64,000 bases of DNA from Halocaridina rubra (lineage: Eukaryota > Arthropoda > Malacostraca > Decapoda > Atyidae), in NCBI GenBank assembly GCA_037179515.1, contig JAXCGZ010015121.1, forward strand, positions 64,501 to 128,500, read 5' to 3'. The translations under genes and the position numbers were made by a program. A model generated the notes under the pieces. The model did not search any database. It had not been told where the DNA came from and saw nothing but the letters and a program-made list of their open reading frames with translations. Positions 32,065 through 45,543 of this stretch are shown one piece after another. Each line of letters opens with the position of its first letter. Within the stretch, counting starts at the first letter, position 1.

Positions 32065-34876
32065 ATTAAGATTGTTATACACAAATGCTGATGGATTAGC
32101 TGGTAAGACAGTAGAATTAAAAGATAGGATTCACAACAGTATGGCAGATATAGTAGCGATTACAGAGACTAAGTTGAGTGAGGACATAAACAGTGTCACA
32201 GTTTTTTAAGGGTTGAAAGATCTGAAAGGACTGGTGGAAGGATAGCACTGCTCATAAGTGAAAGGATTCAAGTTGAAGAAATAAACTTTGCTATAGAAAG
32301 TGATTTCAAGGGTTTTCTTGTTGCTCGCATAAATACTGGGTAAGAGAGCATTATAATAACTGTTGTATATAACCCACCAAGGAACCAAAATAGGCTAGAA
32401 GTTTATGAGGAAAGTCATATAGGTACTATTGAAGTCATAAACTCAGTTGTCAACATGGCACGGGAGAGAAAATGTAGGACTTTGATTATGGGAGATTTTA
32501 ATCATGAATAGATAGATTGGATAAATCTTGACTAACACAGTGGTGAGGACTCATTTGGGGCAAGATTCCTAAATTGCGTACAAGGGAATTTCCTACACCA
32601 ACATGTAATGGAACCAACAAGGGCTAGGGGTGGGGATGAGCCATCACTACTTGATCTAGTATTCACAGATAATGTGCTGAGTATTTAAAAAAATTGAGTA
32701 TGAACCACCAATTGGAAAGAGTGACCACTGTGTGTTGTTGATGGAGTATATCATAGAAGATATTCTACCTGAGAGTAGAGGCACTGAGGACATGAGGAGG
32801 AACTATCCGAAAGGAGATTACATGAATATGAATGAGCTTTTTGCAGTTATTGATTGGAGAATTTCATTTTACAACAAGTCTGCACAAGAAATGTATGACA
32901 TATTTTGTGAGAAATATGGGAAGATAGTAGATTACTGCATACCTGTCACCAAAGAAGGTGTAATTCATGCCAGAGAGGAATGGTTCGATAATGAGTGTAA
33001 AAGAGCTAAGGAGTGGAGAGACAAATGCTAGAAAAGGTATAGGAGGAGAAATAACATAAATGTGTGGCAAACCTACAAAAGAGCAAGAAATGATTACCTA
33101 AGTAAAATAAGAGAGGCAGAGAAAGACTATGAAAGGGACATCACCAAGATGGCTAAAGAAAATCCCAAGCTTTTCCACAGCTTTATCAGAGGAAAACTGA
33201 AGGTAAAAGAACAGGTTTTAATGTTCAAGAGAGCGGATGGAAGAATCACTGAGACGGATGAAGAGATCTGCAAAGAATTGAACAAGGAGTTTCAGTCAGT
33301 ATTTACAGTAGAAAATACCCCACCCCCTCAGATTGCAGAGATAGAAGCTCAAAGGCCAGTATTAGAGAACATCAACCTTACAGCCACAGAGGTATGCAAA
33401 GCGCTGATGGATTTAGATGTTCATAAAGCTACAGGTTCTGATGATATATCCCCTCATGTACTTAAAAAATGCAAAAACTCAATATCAGTGGCACTATCAT
33501 ATTTAAAAAGTCACTGGAATCAGCGTAGATTCCAAGATGCTGGAAAGAAGCAAACGTGATACCTGTCTTCAAAAAGGGAAGGAGGGATACGGCTCTAAAC
33601 AATAGACCAGTTTCCTTAACCAGCATAGTTTGCAAAGTTATGGAGAGACTATTAAGGAAACGTATCTCTCTTCACTTGGAATCCTTCACCTTTTTGTGAG
33701 TGAGGCAACATGGCTTCAGAGAAGGTAGATCAACAGTAACAAACTTAATAGAATTTTATGATGAGGTAAGCCGAATCTTACAGGAAAGAGAGGGGTGGGC
33801 AGATTGCAATTCCTAGACTTCCAGAAAGCGTTTGACACTGTTCCACATGGGAGACTTATTAGGAAGCTGCAAGCAATGGCTAGAATAGGTGGAAATATTT
33901 TGGAATGGATAAAAACTTACTTAGAAGGAAGGGAAGAGAGGGTTAGAGTAAGACACTCAGTGTCTGAATGGAGAAGAGTTAGTAGTGGAGTTCCACAGGG
34001 TTCAGTTTTAGGGCCACGTTTGTTCCTTGTATATGTAAATGACCTACCAGAGTCTGTAAATTCATTCAAGAATATGTTTGCAGATGATGCAAATATTGTG
34101 AAGAAAGTAGGAAATGATAACAATGTTAGAAAACTTCAGGAAGATCTAAATAGTCTCCATGAGTGGTGAGAAAAGTTGGTAATAAAATTCAAGTCTTCAA
34201 AATGTAAGGTAATGAGAATGGGTACAAGTGCAAGAAGGCCCAAGCTTGACTACTCGGTGGCTGGAGTACAACTTCAAGAGACAGAAAATGAGAGAGATCT
34301 AGGAGTAAACATACTGGCAAAGTTGTCTCCAGAAATACATACAAATGGCATAGTAAGGGCAGCATATGCATTCTTATCAAATGTAAGGATAGCCTTCAGG
34401 CACATGGACAAGGAAATGTTCAGAAATATTTATGTAACCTATGTGAGGCCAAAACTTTAATATGCAGCCCCCTTTTGGAATCGGCACTTGAAAAAGCACA
34501 TAGCTAAGCTTGAAAAAGTTCAAAAACATGCCACAAAACTGGTGCCAGAAATACGCAATCTCAGTTATGATGAGTGTCTGAGGGAATTAGAATTATCACC
34601 ACTCGAAGCTAGAAGAATGAATGGGTATATAGTGACGGTTTTTAAATTACTTCATGGTTATGATAGAGTGGATCGAGATCGATATTTTGATATGGATGGC
34701 ACTAGAACTAGAGGTCATAGTTTGAAGCTTCGTAAGAAAACTTCTTTGCAGGATGTCGGGAAGTACTTTTTTTTTTGTGTAAGAGTAGTTGATAATCTGA
34801 TTTTGCTTATGAAGAAGGTAATTAATGCTAACTCAATCCATAGTTTTAAGGACGAGTATGATAAGCATCGCTAAGT
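32065..34876 (+). pseudogene. C7 ORF2: endonuclease-RT, heavily mutated
   Basis: Pieces of the endonuclease (LYTNADGL, TETKLSEDINS), linker, RT ([28 protein letters not shown]) and C-terminal domain (ELSPLEARRM) are recognisable in order. Stops and indels include 32206-32208 (loss of a short segment, then TAA), 32341, 32509, 33030, 33779-33830 and 34166-34168. Far more decayed than C13 or C17. Confidence 0.87.
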
Positions 34877-34940
34877 ACAAAATATAACTGACTAGGAGAC
34901 GGAAAGTTACGAACTTGGAGCTCTTTCTTGTAAGCACATT

Positions 34941-36089
34941 TAGGTAGATCAACAGTAACAAATTTATTGAAATTTTATGATGAGGTAAGCCGAATCTTAC
35001 AGGAAAAAGAGGGCTGGGCAGATTGCAATTCCTAGACTTCCTGAAAGCTTTTAACAATATTCCATATGGGAGACTTATTAGGAAGCTGCAAGCAATGACT
35101 AGAATAGGTGGAAATGTCTTGGAATGGATAAAAACTTACTTAGAAGGAAGGGAGCAGAGGGTTAGAGTAAGACACTCAGTGTCTGAATGGAGAAATGTTA
35201 GTAGTGGAGTTCCACAGGGTTCAGTTTTAGGACCATGTTTGTTCCTTGTATATGTAAATGACCTACCAGAGTCTGTAAATTCATTCATGAATATGTTTGC
35301 AGATGATGCAAATATTGTGAAGAAAGTAGGAAACGAGAACAATGTTAGAGAACTTCAGGAAGATCTAAATAGTCTGCATGAGTGGTCAGAAAAGTTGGTA
35401 ATGAAATTCAATGCTTCAAAGTGTATAGTAATAAGAATGGGTACAAGTGCAAGAAGGCCCAAGCTTGACTACTTGGTGGCTGGAGTACAACTTCAAGAGA
35501 CAGTAAATGAGAGAGATCTAGGAGTAAACATACTGGCAGATATGTCTCCAGAAATACATATAAATGGCATAGTAAGGGCAGCATATGCATTCTTATCAAA
35601 TGTAAGGGTAGCCTTCAGGCACATGGACAAGGAAATGTTCAGAAATATTTTTGTAACCTATGTGAGGCCAAAACTCGAATATGCAGCCCCCTTTTGGAAT
35701 CGGCACTTGAAAAAGCACATAGCTAAGCTTGAAAAGTTCAGAGACATGCCACGAAACTGGTGCCAGAAATACGTAATCTCAGTTATGATGAGAGGCTGAG
35801 GGAATTAGACTTACCATCACTCGAAGCTGGAAGATTGATCGGGGATATGGTGACAGTCTTCAAATTCCTTCATGGTTATGATAGAGTGGATAGGGATCGA
35901 TATTTTGATATGGCTGGCTCTAGAACTAGAGGTCATAGTTTGAAGCTTCATAAGAAAGCTTCTTTGCAGAATGTAAGGAAATATTTTTTCAGTGTAAGAG
36001 TAGTTGAAAATTGGTATTCGCTAAGCGAGGAGGTAGCTAATGCTATCTCAATCCATAGTTTTAAGTACAGGTATGATAAGTATCACTAA
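34941..36089 (+). pseudogene. C8 ORF2: RT motifs A-C and C-terminal domain, frameshifted
   Basis: The frame at 35023-35799 has FLKAFNNIPYG (the second Asp of motif A replaced by Asn), [12 protein letters not shown] and MFADDANI. A 1-bp deletion at about 35733 shifts it. The end, 35760-36089, is in another frame with stop at 36087-36089. Confidence 0.85.
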
Positions 36090-36180
36090 GTACAAAATGG
36101 AACCGATCAGGAGACGGGAAGATACGAGCTTTGGGCTCTTTCCCGTAAGCACAATTAGGTAATCACAATTAGATAATCAC
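34941..36180 (+). mobile_element. LINE copy C8: 5'-truncated
   Basis: Starts AGATCAACAGTAAC in the RT GRSTVTN region, fused to the C7 tail through the shared bases AGGTA. Tail units 36153-36166 and 36167-36180. Confidence 0.88.
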
Positions 36181-36189
36181 ACACGCGCA
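36181..36189. repeat. Degenerate AC remnant between C8 and C9
   Basis: ACACGCGCA, apparently a mutated AC stretch. Confidence 0.6.
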
Positions 36190-37087
<898 letters not shown>

Positions 37088-37113
37088 TATATATATTCTG
37101 TGAAAGGGATAAC

Positions 37114-38061
37114 ATGAAAATGAGGCCATCTCTGTCCCAAACCTCCCCCACTCATGGGTTGGGGAGGAATGATAGAGGATCTCCATGGGATGTAGCAGCT
37201 GGAGGAGGGGTAGCTATTATGAGATTAAAACAGAAAATCAAGGATTTAAAGGCAATGGTTAAAAGCCTTGATGATAAAATTCAGAAAATGGATAGAGAAA
37301 TGAAAGAGAATGAATCACTCAGAGAGGAAATAAGATTTTTGGAGAAAGCAAATAAAGTACAAGGGCAGGAGAGAAAAGAACTAGGAAAACGAATAAAGAA
37401 GATGGAAGGGGGAAAGAGTGAACTAGAAACCAGAATTTCGAAACAAGAAGATAACAACAAACAGCTGAATGACAACCTAAATAAATTAGATGCTAGTTCA
37501 CTGCTCTCTTCTGAGAGAGACGAGATTGCAGCTTGGAAGATCCAGATTAAGGAAAACATTGAACAGTTTAGAAAAGAGTTTCAGGAGCTGAATATGGAAT
37601 ATGATGCCATGAAAACTTCCTTTTCTGATGCACTAAAGGGGAATGTGGCCGTAAAAGTGGCTGTAAAGGTGGTAACACTGGAAAACATACAAACTGTTGA
37701 CTATAAGGAGACAGTAATGGAGAAAATGAAAGACATTGTGATGGAAAAGGCAAATGCACTGATTAAACAGGCACTTGATAAAGAGAAGACAGTGGTAATC
37801 TCAGGCATAAGCGAATCCCTGGAGCCAACATGGCAGGGGAGACTTGAAAAAAATAAATCTAGGGTTGTAGACCTGATAAGAAAGCTTGGAGTAGTTTATG
37901 GTCCTGACTATATTGTAAACATTCACCAACTAGGCAAATATTCGAGAGAAGGAAAGCAGAGACCAACAAAAGTAACCTTTGAGAGTGGGGAAACATGTAG
38001 AGAAATACTGATGAGAAAAAAGTCTAAAAGACCTTCAAGAATTCAAAGAAGTGTTCAGTAG
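37114..38061 (+). CDS. C10 ORF1: coiled-coil, RRM-like protein, longer N-terminal form
   Basis: 315 codons, closest to C7 ORF1 and sharing the longer N-terminus (NDRGSPWDVAAGGG). A6 run at 38016-38021, with the short ending SKRPSRIQRSVQ. The +1 continuation (YLLQEARRLNEERNEEEKK) is again open, until about 38211. Confidence 0.8.
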   Translation: MKMRPSLSQTSPTHGLGRNDRGSPWDVAAGGGVAIMRLKQKIKDLKAMVKSLDDKIQKMDREMKENESLREEIRFLEKANKVQGQERKELGKRIKKMEGGKSELETRISKQEDNNKQLNDNLNKLDASSLLSSERDEIAAWKIQIKENIEQFRKEFQELNMEYDAMKTSFSDALKGNVAVKVAVKVVTLENIQTVDYKETVMEKMKDIVMEKANALIKQALDKEKTVVISGISESLEPTWQGRLEKNKSRVVDLIRKLGVVYGPDYIVNIHQLGKYSREGKQRPTKVTFESGETCREILMRKKSKRPSRIQRSVQ

Positions 38062-38249
38062 ACGATACAGAACACAGGAAGAGATGGGAAAGATCAAATA
38101 CTTGTTGCAAGAGGCAAGAAGGTTAAATGAGGAAAGAAATGAAGAAGAGAAGAAAAATTTTCATTTCAGAGTTCTTCCAGACAAAGGGGAGATAAAGAAA
38201 ATAATGACATAAGATCAGGGGATGAGGCCTCATTAAGATTGTTATACAC

Positions 38250-41012
38250 AAAGGCTGATGGATTAGCTGATTAGGCAGTAGAATTAAAAGATAGGATTCA
38301 CAACAGTAAGGCAGATATAGTAGCAATTACAGAGACTAAGTGGAGTGAGGACATAACAGTGTCAGCTTTTCCTAAGGCCTTGAGAATATTAAGGGTTGAA
38401 AGATCTGAAAGGACTGGTGGAAGGATAGCACTGCTCATAAGTGAAAGGATTCAAGTTGAAGAAATAATCTTGGCTATAGAAAGTGAGTTCAAGGAATTTC
38501 TTGTTGCTCACATAAATACTGGGTATGAGAGCATTATAATAACTGTTGTATATAACCCACCAAGGAACCAAATTAGGCTAGAAGTTTATGAGGAAAGTCA
38601 TATAGGTACTACTGAAGTCAGAAACTCAGTTGTCAACATGGCACGGGAGAGAAAATATAGGACTTTGATTATGGGAGATTTTAATCATAAAGAGATAGAT
38701 TGGATAAATCTCGACCCACACAGTGGTGATGACTCATTTGGGGTAAGATTCCTAGATTGTGTACAAGAGAATTTCCTACACCAACATATACTGGAACCAA
38801 TGAGGGCCAGGGGTGGGGATGAGCCATCACTACTTGATCTAGTATTCACAGATAATGTGTTGAATATTGAAAAAATTTGAGTATGAACCACCAATTGGAA
38901 AGAGTGACCACTGTGTGTTGTTGATGGAGTATATCATTGAAGATATTCTACCTGAGAGTAGAGGCACTGAGGACATGAGGAGGAACTATCCGAAAGGATA
39001 TTTCATCAATATGAATGAGCTTTTTGCAGTTATTGTTTGGAGAACCTTATGTTACAACAAATCTGCACAAGAAATGTATGACATCTTTTGTGAGAAATAT
39101 GGGAAGATAGTAGATTGCTGCATACCTGTCACCAAAGAAGGTGTAATTCATGCCAGAGAGAAATGGTTCGATAATGAGTGTAAAATAGCTAAGGAGTGGA
39201 GATACATATGACGGAAAAGGTATAGGAGGAGAAAGAACATAAATGCCTGGCAAACTTACAAAATAGCAAGAAATGATTACCTAAGTAAAAGAAGATAGGC
39301 AGAGAGAGACTATGAAAGGGACATCACCAGGAAGGCTAAAGAAATTTCCAAGCTTTTCCACAGCTTTATCAGAGGAAAACTAAAGGTAAAAGAAGAGGTT
39401 TTAATGCTTAAGAGAGCGGATGGAAGCATCACTGAGATGGATGAAGAGATCTGAAAAGAATTGAACAAGGAGTTTCAGTCAGTATTTACAGTAGAATATA
39501 CCCCACCCCCTCAGATTGCAGAGATAGAAGCTCAAGGGTCGGTATTAGAGAACATCACCCTTACAGCCACAGAGGTATGCAAAGCGCTGATGGATTTAGA
39601 TGTTCGTAAAGCTATAGGTCCAGATGATATATCCCCTCATGTACTTTAAAAATGCAAAAATCAATATCGGTGGTACTAAGTATAATATTTAAAAAGTCAC
39701 TGGAAGCAGGGGAGATTCCAAGATGCTGGAAACAAGCAAACGTGATACCTATCTTCAAAATGGGAAGGAGGGATACGGCTCTAAACTATAGACCAGTTTC
39801 CTTGACCAGCATAGTTTGCAAAGTTATGGAGAAACTACTAAGGATACTCTTCACTTGGAATCCTTCAACTTATTGTCAGTGAGGCTACATGGCATCAGAG
39901 AAGGTAGATCAATAGTAACAAACTTATTTGAATTGTATGATGAGGTAAGCCGAATCTTACAGGAAAGAGAGGGCTGGGCAGATTGCATATTTCTAGACTT
40001 ATTAGGAAGCTGCAAGCAATGGCTACAATAGGTGGAAATGCATTGGAATTGATAAAAACTTACTTACAAGGAAGGGAAGAGAGGGTTAGAGTAAGAGACT
40101 CGGTGTCTGAATGGAGAAGATTTAGTACTGGAACTCCACGGGATTCAGTTTTAGGGCCACTTTTGTTCCTAGTATATGTAAATGACCTACCAGAGTTTGT
40201 AAATTCATTCATGAATATGTTTGCAGATGATACAAAGATTGTGAAGAAAGTAAAAAACGAGAACAATAGTTGAGAACTTCAGAAAAATCTAAATAGTCTC
40301 CATGAGTGGTCAGAAAAGTTGGTAATGAAATCCAATACTTCAAAATGTAAGGTAATGAGAATGGGTACAAGTGCAAGAAGGCTCAATCTTGACTACTTGG
40401 TGGCTGGAGTACACCTTCAAGAGACAGAAAATGAGAGAGATCTAGGAGTAAACATACTGGCAGATTTGTCTCCAGAAATACATATAAATGGCATAGTAAG
40501 GGTAGCATATGCCTTCTTATCAAATGTAAGGGTAGCCTTCAGGAACATGGACAAGTAAATTTTCAGAAATACTTATGTTACCTATGTGAGGCCAAACCTC
40601 GAATATGCAGCCCCCTTTGAAATCGGCACTTGAAAAAGCACATAGCTAAGCTTGAAAAAGTTCAAAGACATGCCACAAAGCTAGTGCCAGAAATACGCAA
40701 TCTCGGTTATGATGAGAGGTTGAGAGAATTAGACTTACCATCACTCCAAGCTAGAAGATTTTGGGGGATATGGTGACAGTCTTTAAATTCCTTTATGGCT
40801 ATGACAGAGTGGATAGGGATCGATATTTTGATATGGCTGGCTCTAGAACTAGAGGTCATAGTTTGAAGCTTCGTAAGAAAACTTCTTTGCCGGATGTAAG
40901 AAAATACTTTTTCAGTGTAAGAGTAGTTGAAAATTTGAATTGGCTAAGCGAGGAGGTATTTAATGCTATCTCAATCCATAGTTTTAAGGACAGGTATGAT
41001 AAGTATCACTAA
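38250..41012 (+). pseudogene. C10 ORF2: endonuclease-RT, heavily mutated
   Basis: Endonuclease (ALLISERIQVEE, GDFNHKEIDW, SLLDLVFTD), linker, RT and C-terminal domain are recognisable. Stops or shifts occur at about 38273, 38876, 39210, 39297, 39453, 39647, 39995, 40271 and 40555, with a ~40-bp deletion near 40000 removing motif A. Motif C reads MFADDTKI. Confidence 0.86.
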
Positions 41013-41103
41013 GTATAGAATGGAACCTATCAGGAGTCGGGAAGATAAGAGCTTTGAGCTCTTTCCCGTAAACACAATTAGGTAATCACAATTAGGTAAT
41101 CAC

Positions 41104-41120
41104 ACACACACACACACACA
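41104..41120. repeat. (AC)n between C10 and C11
   Basis: Seventeen bases of AC, ending at the first base of C11. Confidence 0.93.
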
Positions 41121-43870
41121 AATGCTGATGAATTAGCTGGAAAGGCAGTAGAATCAAAAGATAGGATTAACAACAGTAAGGCGGATACTGTAGCAGTTAC
41201 AAAGACTAAGTTGAGTGAGGACATAAAAAGTGTCATAATTTTTCCTAAGGGCTTCAGAATATTAAGGGTTGAAAGATCTGAAAGGACTGGTGAAAGGATA
41301 GCACTGCTCATAAGTGAAAGGATTCAGGTTGAAGAAATAAACTTTGCTGTAGAAAGTGAGTTCAAGGAATTTCTTGTTGCTAGTATAAATGCTGGGGCAT
41401 AGGTCATTATAATAACTGTTGTATAAAACCCACCAAGGAACCAAAATAGGCTAGAAGTTTATGAGGAAAGTCATATAGGTACTGTTGAAGTCATAAACTC
41501 AGTTGTTAACATGGCATGGGAGAGAAAATGTAGGATTTTGATTATGGGAGATTATAATCATAAAGAGATAGATTGGATAAATCTTGACCCTCTCAGTGGT
41601 GAGGACTCATTCGGGGCAAGATTCCCAGATTGTGTACGAGGGAACTTCCTACACCAACATGTATTGGAACCAACGAGTTCCAGCTGTGGGGATGAGCCAT
41701 CACTACTTGATACAGTATTCACAGATAACATGTTGGATATTGAATTCCTGAGTATGAACCACCAATTGGAAAAAGTGTCGAATGTGTGTTGTTGATTGAA
41801 TATATCACTAAAGATATTCTGCCTGAGAGCAAAGGCACAGAGAAAACGAGGAGCCAATATCCGAAAGGAGATTGCATCAAAATGAATGAGCTTTTTGTAG
41901 TTATTGATTGGAGGGCCTTATCTTACAACAAATCTGTACAAGAAACGTACGCAATCTTTTGTGAGAAATATGGGAAGATAGTAGATTGCTGCATACCTGT
42001 CACCAAATTAGGTGTAATTCATGCCAGAGAGAAATGGTTCGATAATGAGTGTAAAAGAGTTAAGGAGTGGAGAGACAAATGATGAAAAAGGTATAAAAGG
42101 AGAAGAAACATAAATGCCTGGCAAACATATAAAAGCAAGAAATGATTACCTAAATAAACGAAGAGAAGCAGAGAGAGATAATGAAATGGACATCACCAAG
42201 AAGCCTAGTAAAACATCCCAAGCTTTTCCACAGCTTTATCAAAGGAAAAATGAAGGTAAAAGAACAGGTTTTTAAGCTTTGGAGAGCAGATGGAAGCATC
42301 ACTGAGACAGATGAAGAGATCTGCAAAGAATTGAACAAGGAGATTCAGTCAGTATTTACAGTAGAAAATACCCCACCCCCTCAGATTGCAGAGATAGAAG
42401 CTCATGGGCAGGTATTAGAGAACATCATCCTTTCAGCCACAGAGGTATGCAAAGTGCTGATGAAGTTAGAGGACCATAAAGCTACAGGTCTTGATGATAT
42501 ATCCCCTCCTATACTTAAAAAATGCGCAAGCTCTATATCAGTGGCTTTAAGTATCACATTTAAAAAGTCGCTGGAGTCAGGGGAAATTTCAAGATGCTAG
42601 AAACAAGCAAATGTGATACCTATCTTCAAAAAGGGAAGGAGGGATATGGCTCTAAACTATAGACCTGTTTCCTTGACCAGCATAGTTTGTAAAGTTATGG
42701 AGAAACCACTAAGAAAACATATCTCTCTTCACTTAGAATCCTTCAACTTTTTGTCAGTGAGACAACATGACTTCAGAGAAGGTAGATCAACAATAACAGT
42801 CTCATTAGAATTTCATGATGAGATAAACTGAATCTTACAGGAAAGAGAGGGCTGGGCAGATTGCATATTTTTAGACTTCCAGAAAGCATTTGATACTGTC
42901 CCACATGGGAGACTCATTAATAGTTGCAAGCAATGGCTAGAATAGGTGGAAATGTCTTGAAATGGATAAAAAAAAAAACATACTGAGAAGGAAGGGAACA
43001 GAGGGTTAGAGTAAGACACACAGTGTCTGAATGGAGATGATTTAGTAGTGGAACTCCACAGGGTTCAGTTTTAGGGCCACTTTTGTTCCTTGTATATGTA
43101 AATGACCTACCAGAGTTTGTAAATCCATTCATGAATATGTTTGCAGATGATGCAAAGATTGTGAAAAAAGCAAGAAGCGTGAACAATGGTAGAGAACTTC
43201 AGGAAGATCTAAATAATCTGCATGAGAGGTCAGAAAAGTGGCTAATGAAATTCAATACTTCAAAATATAAGGTAATGAGAATGGGTACAAGTGCAAAAAG
43301 GCCCAATCTTCACTACTCGCTAGCAATAGTATAAATTCAAGAGACAAAGAATGAGAGAGATCTAGGAGTAAACATACTAGCAGATTTGTCTCCAGAAATA
43401 CATATACATGGCAAAGTAAGGGCAGCAAATGCTTTCTCAGCAAATGTAAGGGTAGCCTTCAGGCACATGGAAAAGAAAATGTTCAGAAATATTAATGTAA
43501 CCTATTTGAGGCAAAGCTTGAATATGCAGCCCCCTATTGGAATTCGTAGTTGAAAAAGCACGCAGTTAAGCTGGAAAAAGTTCAAAGACATTCCATGAAA
43601 CTTGTGCCAGAAATATGCAATCTCAGTTATGATGAGAGGATGAGGAAATTAGACTTACCATCACTCGAATCTAGAAGATTGAGGGGGGATATGGTGACAG
43701 TTTTTAAATTCCTTCATGGTTATGATAGAGTGGATAGGGATCGATATTTTATCATGGCTGACACTAGAACTAGATGTCATAGTTTGAAGCTTCATAAAAA
43801 ACTTCTTTGCATGATATTAGGGAGTACATTTTTAGTGTAAGAGTAGTTGATAATTGGAAAATTGCTAAGA
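41121..43870 (+). pseudogene. C11 ORF2: endonuclease-RT, many stops
   Basis: Order preserved: endonuclease pieces (AVTKTKLSEDIKS; GDYNHKEIDW, with Phe to Tyr), RT (RQHDFREGRST, with Gly to Asp; FLDFQKAFDTVP) and MFADDAKI. Stops or shifts at about 41400, 41426, 41745-41790, 42081, 42598 (TAG), 42829, 42930-42985 (A10 run) and 43333. Most of these are shared with C16, so they predate the block duplication. Confidence 0.87.
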
Positions 43871-44009
43871 AAAAAGAGGTAGTTAATTCTAACTCAATCC
43901 ATAGGTTTAAGGATAAGTATGATAAGTATAACTTAGTACAAAATGGAACCTACCACTAGACGGAGAAGTTACGGACTTTGGGCTCTCTCCCTTAAGCACA
44001 ATTAAGTAA

Positions 44010-44013
<4 letters not shown>
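41121..44013 (+). mobile_element. LINE copy C11: ORF2-only copy, older subfamily
   Basis: Starts AATGCTGATGAATTAGC, where the source sequence ACACAAATGCTG itself contains ACACA that could pair with the AC repeat. Ends with AATTAAGTAATCAC at 44000-44013. It is the near-identical partner of C16 (53004). Confidence 0.9.

Positions 44014-44097
<84 letters not shown>
44014..44097. repeat. (AC)n between C11 and C12
   Basis: 84 bases of AC. The corresponding tract after C16 (55895-55963) leads straight to C17. Confidence 0.97.
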
Positions 44098-44101
<4 letters not shown>

Positions 44102-45156
44102 ACTTCCAGAAAGCGTTTGACACTGTTCCACATGGGAGACTTATTAGGAAGCTGCAATCAATGGCTAGAATAGGTGGAAATGTCTTGGAATGGATAAAAA
44201 CTTACTTAGAAGGAAGGGAACAGAGGGTTAGAGTAAGACACTCAGTGTCTGAATGGAGAAGAGTTAGTAGTGGAGTTCCACAGGGTTCAGTTTTAGGGCC
44301 ACTTTTGTTCCTTGTATATGTAAATGACCTACCAGAGTCTGTAAATTCATTCATGAATATGTTTGCAGATGATGCAAAGATTGTGAAGAAAGTAAAAATC
44401 GAGAACAATGGTAGAGAACTTCAGGAGGATCTAAATAATCTGCATGAGTGGTCAGAAAAGTGGCTAATGAAATTCAATACCTCAAAATGTAAGGTAATGA
44501 GAATGGGTACAAGTGCAAGAAGGCCCAAGCTTGACTACTCGGTGGCTGGAGTACAACTTCAAGAGACAGAAAATGAGAGAGATCTAGGAGTAAACATACT
44601 GGCAGATTTGTCTCCAGAAATACATATAAATGGCGTAGTAAGGGCAGCATATGCATTCTTATCAAATGTAAGGGTAGCCTTCAGGCACATGGACAAGGAA
44701 ATGTTCAGAAATATTTATGTAACCTATGTGAGGCCAAAACTCGAATATGCAGCCCCCTTTTGGAAGCCGCACTTGAAAAAGCACATAGCTAAGCTTGAAA
44801 AAGTTCAAAGACATGCCACGAAACTGGTGCCAGAAATACGCAATCTCGGTTATGATGAGAGGCTGAGGGAATTAGACTTGCCATCACTCGAAGCTAGAAG
44901 AGTAAGGGGGGATATGGTGACAGTCTTTAAATTCCTTCATGGTTATGATAGAGTGGATAGGGATCGATATTTCGATATGGCTGGCTCTAGAACTAGAGGT
45001 CATAGTTTGAAGCTTCGTAAGAAAACTTGTTTGCAGGATGTAAGGAAATACTTTTTCAGTGTAAGAGTAGTTGATAATTGGAATTCGCTAAGCGAGGAGG
45101 TAGTTAATGCTATCTCAATCCATAGTTTTAAGGACAGGTATGATAAGTATCACTAA
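44098..45156 (+). CDS. C12 ORF2 3' part: RT motifs A-C and C-terminal domain, open
   Basis: An uninterrupted 352-codon frame from the truncation (LDFQKAFDTVPHGRL) through [33 protein letters not shown] and KLVPEIRNLGYDERL to RYDKYH, stop 45154-45156. No start of its own; a remnant of ORF2 but without damage, so the insertion is recent. Confidence 0.85.
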
Positions 45157-45248
45157 GTCTAAAAATGGAACCGATGAGGAGACGGGAAGATACGAGCTTT
45201 GGGCTCTTTCCCGTAAACACAATTAGGTAATCACAATTAGGTAATCAC
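44098..45248 (+). mobile_element. LINE copy C12: 5'-truncated, intact remainder
   Basis: Starts CTAGACTTCCAG at RT motif A. Tail units 45221-45234 and 45235-45248. It lies between AC tracts at a place where the duplicated block (C16-C17) has no element. Confidence 0.92.
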
Positions 45249-45255
45249 ACACACA
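45249..45255. repeat. Short AC between C12 and C13
   Basis: ACACACA only. Confidence 0.85.
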
Positions 45256-45256
45256 G

Positions 45257-45543
45257 GAAAGCCGAGACCAACAAAAGTAACCTTTGAGAGAGGGGAAACA
45301 TGTAGGGAAATATTGTTGAGAAAAAAAAGTCTAAAAGACCTTCAAGAATGCAAAGAAGTGTTCATTAGACGATACAGAACACAGGAAGAGATGGGAAAGA
45401 TCAAAAACTTGTTGCAAGAGGCAAGAAGGTTAAATGATGAAAGAAATGAAGAAGAGAAGAAAAATTTTCGTTACAGAATACTTCCAGACAAAGGGGAGAT
45501 AAAGAAGATAATGATAGAAGATCAGGGGATGGGGCCTCATTAA
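45257..45543 (+). CDS. C13 ORF1 C-terminal fragment, in frame through A8
   Basis: Reads KPRPTKVTFERGETCREILL, then RKKSLKDLQECKEVFIRRYR, to MGPH with a stop at 45541-45543. The A run is 8 long (45321-45328), so here the RRM-like region and its C-terminal part are one frame, unlike C3, C4, C7 and C10. Confidence 0.8.

Larger units (their letters stand above)
30921..34940 (+). mobile_element. LINE copy C7: nearly full-length, older subfamily
   Basis: Starts at TTTCTATATTCTGTG, 26 bp before the ORF1 ATG, exactly where C10 also starts. Contains ORF1, a heavily mutated ORF2 and a 3' UTR ending in a truncated tail (ATTTAGG) fused directly to C8. Confidence 0.9.
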
